Of a stretch of DNA of 37,613 bases, positions 33,462 to 37,613 are shown one piece after another; position 1 is the first letter of the stretch; every line of letters starts with the position of its first letter. Below the pieces are notes generated by a model, which saw nothing but the letters and a program-made list of their open reading frames with translations, had not been told where the DNA came from and ran no database searches. Location: NCBI GenBank assembly GCA_964404765.1, contig CAYOLL010000052.1, positions 1 through 37,613 on the forward strand, given 5' to 3'. The position numbers and the translations under genes are program-made. This DNA is from CAYOLL01 sp964404765 [NCBI: uncultured Gemmatimonadota bacterium]. GTDB lineage: Bacteria > 4572-55.

Positions 33462-34214
33462 TCAAATGGAATAGATCAGTTTTAGCCCGCTGGCCAATAA
33501 TAATAAGCCGACAGCGCGATCAAACCATCGCTCGGACACCTTCCAAAAAAAGTGATTGCCGACGTATATTCCGATGAATAAAATCGGCACAGATAGCAAG
33601 CCCAGCCGGATCACATCGGTACCGCCAAGCCTCTGCCCAAGATACGTCAGCGCAGTCGAAGCGGATCCGGCCAGAAAAACAATCACCAGCGTTTGACGAA
33701 AAACAGCTTTGACAAATTGCCGCTTGAGATGAAAAACCAACAGCGGCCCGCTGATGCCAAACAGCCCGCCCATAAAGCCCGAAATAAAACTTACCAGCAA
33801 ATCTAAAATTGAAAAAGTTGCCGGAAAGGCATCCAGCAAAGCATCGTCGGCGCCGCTACGCCGTCCTAAAAACCATGCCCCCAGAATGATGATAGCTACG
33901 CTCAATATCGGCTTGAAATGTTGCTCCGGAATCTGCGGAAGCAATAATCCGCCCATAACGCCGCCGGCGGTCAGCGCGACCGCCAGGCCCAGCCAAAAGC
34001 GATGCCCCGTTCGAACCGGGTTAAGGACGAGCATGTATAAACCGGCCAGCGCGTCTAAAATAGCCGACAAAACAATGGTTGTATGCGGCCCAATGAGCAA
34101 CGAGCCCAATGGAACGATAATTAACGCCGGACCGAAACCCGTTGCGCCTTTGACAAAATAGGCCAACAGTACAATCCCTAAAAATACAATGTCCGTCGAA
34201 TTCAGTTGCAGCAT
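33462..34214 (-). CDS. TauE/SafE-type (TSUP) permease
   Basis: The 250-residue protein consists of seven or eight membrane helices with the TSUP signatures LAYFVKGATGFGPALIIVPL in the first repeat and SFISGFMGGLFGISGPLLVFHL in the second. The family exports or imports sulfite, sulfoacetate and related anions. Its ATG overlaps the TGA of the ferredoxin gene by one base (TGATG), so the pair is co-translated. The GH2 gene ends 9 bp away on the other strand. The substrate is not predictable from sequence. Confidence 0.9.
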   Translation of the reverse strand: MLQLNSTDIVFLGIVLLAYFVKGATGFGPALIIVPLGSLLIGPHTTIVLSAILDALAGLYMLVLNPVRTGHRFWLGLAVALTAGGVMGGLLLPQIPEQHFKPILSVAIIILGAWFLGRRSGADDALLDAFPATFSILDLLVSFISGFMGGLFGISGPLLVFHLKRQFVKAVFRQTLVIVFLAGSASTALTYLGQRLGGTDVIRLGLLSVPILFIGIYVGNHFFWKVSERWFDRAVGLLLLASGLKLIYSI

Positions 34215-34576
34215 CAGGCAATGCTGCCGGATTTGGCCAGGACAAAATCTTCAACCGGCTTACCGTCAACCAGATGCTCCTGTATAATCCGCTCTAACAC
34301 CGCCGGTGTACAGGAGTGATACCAAACGCATTCCGGGTAGACAACAGCAATCGGACCTTTTTCGCAGATGCGCAGACAGTTGGCTTTGGTGCGAAAAACG
34401 CCGCCTTCCCCAGTCAGCTTCAGCTCTTCCAGACGTGTTCTGAGATAGTCCCATGAGGCCAAGCCGCTCTCTTTATCACAGCATTTTGGTTTGGTCTGAT
34501 CGCAGCACAGAAATACATGCCGTTGAATTTTTTCAATGCCTAACTTTTCAAGTTTTAATCTGAGCGCATCGTCCAT
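34214..34576 (-). CDS. Thioredoxin-like [2Fe-2S] ferredoxin
   Basis: The 120-residue protein has [20 protein letters not shown], then [22 protein letters not shown], and [18 protein letters not shown]. The spacing of C24/C25, C32/C33, C67 and C71 and the CLRxCxxGPxxxVYPE block are the signature of the thioredoxin-fold [2Fe-2S] ferredoxins related to NuoE. It can act as a single-electron carrier. It is the first gene of a two-gene transcript with the TSUP permease, which suggests a redox step on a sulfur compound, but that is inference. Confidence 0.9.
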   Translation of the reverse strand: MDDALRLKLEKLGIEKIQRHVFLCCDQTKPKCCDKESGLASWDYLRTRLEELKLTGEGGVFRTKANCLRICEKGPIAVVYPECVWYHSCTPAVLERIIQEHLVDGKPVEDFVLAKSGSIA

Positions 34577-34660
34577 TTTAATCTCCGATTTGTGGAGTCA
34601 TAAACTTCAGTTTGCATTTACTTGCAAGTTGAAGTTTGCGATTCCGGTTTTGAATGGTAT

Positions 34661-34700
34661 GATAAAAAGAAAACCCTTGAAATCATTATGCTTCAAGGGT
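34661..34700 (-). terminator. Terminator of the rsbW-like transcript
   Basis: ACCCTTGAA (34673-34681) pairs with TTCAAGGGT (34692-34700) and on the minus strand is followed by TTTTCTTTTT. It lies 69 bp beyond the end of the anti-sigma-like gene. Flanking it are short inverted phrases AAACTTCA/TGAAGTTT (34605-34640), with a further relative at 34727. Confidence 0.8.
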
Positions 34701-34768
34701 GTTTATTAAGAGTAGTAAACTTCAATTTGCTACTCCGTTATTGAATAAATTGGATTTAATGCAGTTAG

Positions 34769-35212
34769 TTATTGTCCAAAATACTTGACCATTTTTACTT
34801 CTGTTTTTACTCCGGGCAAAACGTCGTATGTAACTTCGTCCATAAGTGTTTTCATCATATAAATTCCTAAACCGCCGCTATGATACTCCGCCAGATAAGT
34901 CTCCATATTCGGATCATTGATCGCATCAATACTAAATCCTTTGCCTTTATCCAAAATACATATTGTTACCTTATCCCGATCTATGAAAATTTTCAGTTCA
35001 AGGGTGCTGTCTTTTTCCGACTCAATATATGCGTATTTAACCACATTGGCGCAGGCTTCATCTACCGCGAGCTCAATTTGATCAGTTTGATCATCATTAA
35101 AACCGACCTTGCGCATCAACTGGACGACAAAATTCCGAATTAACTCCAAATAGTCAGAATCACTCGGAATTCGCATAAATATCTCTTTTGGGCTGTCTGT
35201 CATGGCAATCAT
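34769..35212 (-). CDS. RsbW/SpoIIAB-like anti-sigma kinase
   Basis: This 147-residue GHKL-type serine kinase has the N-box ELAVDEACANVVKYAY, G1 DKGKGFS, and G2 GGLGIYMMKTLMDEV. Such proteins bind a sigma factor or other partner and phosphorylate the STAS-domain antagonist. The STAS gene 14 bp upstream on the same strand is the obvious partner. No sigma factor gene lies in the window. The start may be the ATG at 35203 instead, since GAGG is too close to 35212. Confidence 0.9.
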   Translation of the reverse strand: MIAMTDSPKEIFMRIPSDSDYLELIRNFVVQLMRKVGFNDDQTDQIELAVDEACANVVKYAYIESEKDSTLELKIFIDRDKVTICILDKGKGFSIDAINDPNMETYLAEYHSGGLGIYMMKTLMDEVTYDVLPGVKTEVKMVKYFGQ

Positions 35213-35226
35213 GGCCTCATATTCGC

Positions 35227-35574
35227 TTAAGCTGCAAAACTAGCGACGCCGAAATCGACATTATCATAAGTCTCATAGAGGGTTGTAAAACCGAGCAGAT
35301 CAAAGACTTTATAAACTTTTTTGGATAAGTTGACAAGCTTTATATCGCCTTTATTTTCGCGAATATGCTCAATTTGACCCATCAACACGCCCAAACCGGC
35401 GCTGCTGATATACTGCAATGCGCCAAAATCAATTACAACTTTAAAACGCTTTTGCTCAATAAGCCCAACAAGCGTCTTTTCAAATTCCGGCGCCGTATGC
35501 GCATCGATAAAGCCCTTTACCGAAATAATAGCGATGTCTTTTTGAAATTGTACTGACGCCGAAAATTCCGACAT
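35227..35574 (-). CDS. STAS-domain anti-sigma antagonist 1
   Basis: The 115 residues form a full STAS domain: VQFQKDIAIISVKGFIDAHTAPEFEKTL, VVIDFGALQYISSAGLGVLMG, and KVYKVFDLLGFTTLYETYD. The phospho-acceptor loop reads Y-I-S-S-A-G-L-G, with the Asp normally before the serine replaced by serine. Paired with the downstream RsbW-like kinase, it should act in a partner-switching relay. The ATG is preceded by GGAGGA. Confidence 0.92.
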   Translation of the reverse strand: MSEFSASVQFQKDIAIISVKGFIDAHTAPEFEKTLVGLIEQKRFKVVIDFGALQYISSAGLGVLMGQIEHIRENKGDIKLVNLSKKVYKVFDLLGFTTLYETYDNVDFGVASFAA

Positions 35575-35688
35575 GCAATCCTCCGCTTCATCACTTCTAT
35601 TACAAATTGTGATTACTTTAAACTTTTAATTCTTGTCTTTCAGACTAAGCAACCTGCCTGTCATGTTCAAGACAATACTATTGACAAA

Positions 35689-35760
35689 AACATCTCACGC
35701 AAAGTTGTCAAAGCGTAAATGAAATGTGGACTTGACTCATTTCCACCTTCACGTGAGATA
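35689..35760. promoter_or_regulatory. Hairpin between the two STAS genes
   Basis: ATCTCACG (35692-35699) pairs with CGTGAGAT (35752-35759), with an inner GTGGA/TCCAC stem (35725-35729 and 35742-35746). On the minus strand it ends in GTTTTTG, so it could be a terminator for the upstream STAS gene or an attenuator. The evidence is structural only. Confidence 0.4.
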
Positions 35761-35800
35761 TTTTTAGTCCCGATTTGACTGCGAAAACACACCCGGCCGG

Positions 35801-36142
35801 TTATTTAAAATCGGCCAAAGCCGCTTCTTCCGTTGCATACGTTTTGAAAACCGTGGACAGTTTTGTCAGCGTGAACAGACTGATAACCCGTTCAGCCATA
35901 TTGGTCAGGCGCATGTCGCAGCCTTTACTTTTGGCGCTCGTAAACCCACTAACAATCATGCCCAAACCCGTACTATTTACAAAGGTAACGCCTTCGAGAT
36001 TGATCAGAACTTTTTTATATCCTTTCTCAATCATCCCGTTAATATCATTTTTATAGATTTCAACATCTTCCGGCGCGCCCATTAGCTTCCCATTCAGGTC
36101 TAAAATGGCCACATCGCCGACTTCTCGGATTTTGACTTTCAT
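35801..36142 (-). CDS. STAS-domain anti-sigma antagonist 2
   Basis: From the ATG at 36142 (GGAGG 5-6 nt upstream) this 113-residue protein is MKVKIREVGDVAILDLNGKL, then VLINLEGVTFVNSTGLGMIVSG, then RVISLFTLTKLSTVFKTYATEEAAL. The acceptor loop F-V-N-S-T-G-L-G is close to RsbV (D-S-T-G-L-G). It has a promoter of its own (36211-36239) and is separated from STAS gene 1 by 226 bp, so the two are probably regulated separately though they may compete for the same kinase. Confidence 0.92.
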   Translation of the reverse strand: MKVKIREVGDVAILDLNGKLMGAPEDVEIYKNDINGMIEKGYKKVLINLEGVTFVNSTGLGMIVSGFTSAKSKGCDMRLTNMAERVISLFTLTKLSTVFKTYATEEAALADFK

Positions 36143-36210
36143 TTTTTCCTCCACATTGATACGAATTGATTGTTTTATGCAAGTTTTTGAGGGCAACAAT
36201 TCTACTTTCT

Positions 36211-36239
36211 AAGGTAGCATATCAAGCAAAACCTGTCAA
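36211..36239 (-). promoter_or_regulatory. Possible promoter of STAS gene 2
   Basis: TTGACA (36234-36239, minus strand) is followed at 17 bp by TACCTT (36211-36216), about 70 bp before the start codon. The -35 box is perfect and the -10 box poor. Confidence 0.4.
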
Positions 36240-36254
36240 GAAAAATCAAGGCCG

Positions 36255-36749
36255 TCATAAGGGAACTGAAAAAGCCCGGCTATGCCAACTGTCACTAAAT
36301 TTCTTTTCGAACAACCCGGCTCGTAATTCGCCTACCGTTTGCAAGGTTTGATCAAAAACAAGAGTTTCACCGCCGACCTGACCTGCCTGGACCAGCTTTT
36401 TAAAACCGAGCCGATCCGTTGCATGAATTTCGTCATTTTCACGATAAAAAATCAAGCTGCGGTTTAGTCCGTCAAGCCCGAATTGTTCTTGAAATCGTTT
36501 AAAAACACGCACTGAGCTGTCAATTGAACAACCAGATACGCCACCCGCCAATTCCTCTGCAGCAAGCATCAAAAACTGATCCTCGATCAAACAATGCGCA
36601 CCTTTGACCGGTGTCCCGTGCGAATGCCAGCTTCCTATAAACTCTTCTAAATTGCGGATTAAGGCCGCCTTCTCATTAGCATTAAGCAGACGCGGAAAAG
36701 CATAGACCCATACCTGCGCCTGATCTGAAAATGTTGTGAACCATCCCAT
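36255..36749 (-). CDS. Conserved Bacteroidota-type protein of unknown function
   Basis: The 164-residue soluble protein reads VWVYAFPRLLNANEKAALIRNLEEFIGSW, HGTPVKGAHCLIEDQFLMLAAEE, GGVSGCSIDSSVRVFKRFQEQFGLDGLNR and ETLVFDQTLQTVGELRAGLF. I recognise it as the family often labelled ABC transporter ATPase in Bacteroidota databases, although it has no Walker motifs; the label is misleading. The conserved G-C-S-I-D-x-S-V block suggests a catalytic or binding site. Its start is likely the ATG at 36749. Its place within the partner-switching cluster hints at a shared signal. Confidence 0.65.
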   Translation of the reverse strand: MGWFTTFSDQAQVWVYAFPRLLNANEKAALIRNLEEFIGSWHSHGTPVKGAHCLIEDQFLMLAAEELAGGVSGCSIDSSVRVFKRFQEQFGLDGLNRSLIFYRENDEIHATDRLGFKKLVQAGQVGGETLVFDQTLQTVGELRAGLFEKKFSDSWHSRAFSVPL

Positions 36750-36840
36750 AATGTTATTTTTCTTTCGCGTATTATCCCAAGTCAAACCATGAGCGGGTGA
36801 TCTTGAAAGTGGGATTATGAATTAAGAATTAATTAAGTGG

Positions 36841-37497
36841 TCAAACATTACGAACTTCTTCGATAACGCTATGCACAACACGTACCGGGGACTTGTACAT
36901 ATCCCGAATGTCTTTAATGATGCCCCGTTCCATTCCTGCAACAAAAGAAGCTACAATATCCGGATCAAAATGTGTACTAATATCATCTTTAAACATATCC
37001 AAAACCTTTTCCGAAGTCAATCCCTGCCTATAAGGCCGGCTGGTGGTCAGCGCATCGTAAACATTGGCGATACTAATCATGCGCGATTCTAATGGAATTT
37101 CTTCGCCCTTTAAACCATCAGGATAGCCGCTACCATCATAGTTTTCATAGGCATGGCGGATAATCTTGGCAATTGGCCGCAAGAACTCCAAATTGGAAGT
37201 TAGCTCATACCCATAAACAGGGTTGCGCTTTAAAATTGCAAATTCATTCTCATTTAATGAGCCGCTTTTATATAAAACCGAATCGGGAATACCTATCTTG
37301 CCGATGTCATGCAGCAGCCCGCTAATATAGAGCTCATCTAACTTTTCCTGCATCATCTCCACTGTTTTTCCCAAAGCGACTGCGTATTCAGCGACTCGCT
37401 GAGAATGCCCCCACGTATGTGGATCCCGAATTTCCAGCGCTTTGGTCAGGGTTGAAATAACATTAAGCGTAAAAGTAACCTGATCGCGCGTTTGCAT
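36841..37497 (-). CDS. HD-GYP-type protein with degenerate metal site
   Basis: The 218-residue stand-alone HD-GYP domain keeps HSQRV (H31), LLHDIGKIGIPD (H63, D64) and YDGSGYPDGLKGEEIPLESR. Three places that normally hold metal ligands are changed: HP becomes NP (LKRNPVYGYEL), the HHE pair becomes AYE (IIRHAYENYDG), and the late AD becomes AN (ISIANVYDAL). c-di-GMP hydrolysis is therefore doubtful, though the fold and the GYP loop remain. The ATG at 37497 has GGAG 6 nt upstream. It lies 91 bp upstream of the conserved unknown gene in the partner-switching cluster. Confidence 0.9.
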   Translation of the reverse strand: MQTRDQVTFTLNVISTLTKALEIRDPHTWGHSQRVAEYAVALGKTVEMMQEKLDELYISGLLHDIGKIGIPDSVLYKSGSLNENEFAILKRNPVYGYELTSNLEFLRPIAKIIRHAYENYDGSGYPDGLKGEEIPLESRMISIANVYDALTTSRPYRQGLTSEKVLDMFKDDISTHFDPDIVASFVAGMERGIIKDIRDMYKSPVRVVHSVIEEVRNV

Positions 37498-37555
37498 CGT
37501 CAACTCCTTCAATTGGTTATGAGACCATTCCTTAAACTGCTCAATAACTATTGGT

Positions 37556-37613
37556 AACCTTGCGAAGGTTTTTCTGCAAATATGATAAAGTTGTGCACCG
37601 AAGCCTTCGCAAG
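37556..37613. repeat. Second copy of the GCGAAGGCTTC palindrome, cut by the window end
   Basis: AACCTTGCGAAGG, 32 bases, then GAAGCCTTCGCAAG reproduces the arms and part of the loop (TTGTGCA) of 20902-20961. The element continues beyond the window, so its right flank cannot be seen. Confidence 0.8.

Overview
The window is about 37.6 kb of a Gram-negative-type bacterial chromosome, most likely from an uncultivated FCB-superphylum lineage (Calditrichota, candidate division KSB1 or Ignavibacteria-like). The main clue is a broken gene at 28012-28463. Its 3' end encodes NYPNPFNPTTTIRYEL, the classic type IX secretion C-terminal sorting domain of that group, behind an ASPIC/UnbV-like segment. A haem-binding-domain protein, a lipoprotein with an Ig-like fold and many hybrid histidine kinases fit this. 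Promoters that can be read (TTGACA boxes) are of the ordinary sigma-70 kind. This placement is an inference; no 16S gene is present.

Layout. (1) 1-5120 is an accessory patchwork: an amidohydrolase, a HicB/HicA toxin-antitoxin pair, a second 169-bp copy of the amidohydrolase 3' end, a DUF5618 gene, two aspS-like 3' end fragments, a DUF2283 gene and a lone PD-(D/E)XK-like protein. (2) 5194-9527, minus strand, is the conserved translation block rpmG | rplM-rpsI-rpsB-tsf-pyrH-frr-tRNA-Gly(CCC). (3) 9830-18681 is signalling: a three-gene operon (hybrid kinase, receiver-kinase, lipoprotein), a HIT protein, then a degenerate GGDEF protein with a PAS kinase. (4) 18797-25532 holds threonylcarbamoyl-AMP synthase, rmlD, a haem-binding protein, rmlC-rmlA, a radical SAM protein with an NTF2-like partner, an orphan ribbon-helix-helix antitoxin and peptidase T. 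(5) 26107-33453 holds a methyltransferase, a GT2 glycosyltransferase, the broken T9SS-type gene with a 112-bp MITE-like insertion, a PRPP synthetase/nicotinate phosphoribosyltransferase pair and a GH2-like protein. (6) 33462-37497 holds a TauE-like permease with a thioredoxin-like ferredoxin, then a partner-switching cluster (RsbW-like kinase, two STAS proteins, a small conserved protein and an HD-GYP protein).

Functional links: rmlA, rmlC and rmlD supply three of four steps to dTDP-L-rhamnose (rmlB is not here), probably for surface glycans. The PRPP synthetase overlaps the nicotinate phosphoribosyltransferase that consumes PRPP, which makes a compact NAD-salvage operon. The two proteins with c-di-GMP turnover folds (GGDEF at 16237, HD-GYP at 36841) both lack catalytic residues, so they look like sensors or scaffolds rather than enzymes.

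The most unusual content is non-coding. Several intergenic regions (1-476, 15091-15371, 18678-18795, 25761-26057) are built from arms with an 8-9 nt internal period. The arms are placed as inverted pairs, often nested, in different sequence flavours, and the 11-mer TGAATWATTCA recurs at their edges. Separate palindromic families of about 60-110 bp occur two or more times (148-227 and 28487-28562; 2168-2259 and 28621-28711; 20902-20961 and 37556-37613). A shared flank, ACAAGTTTGTGGAAA, surrounds different cores. I regard these elements as the best candidate for something not formally described.
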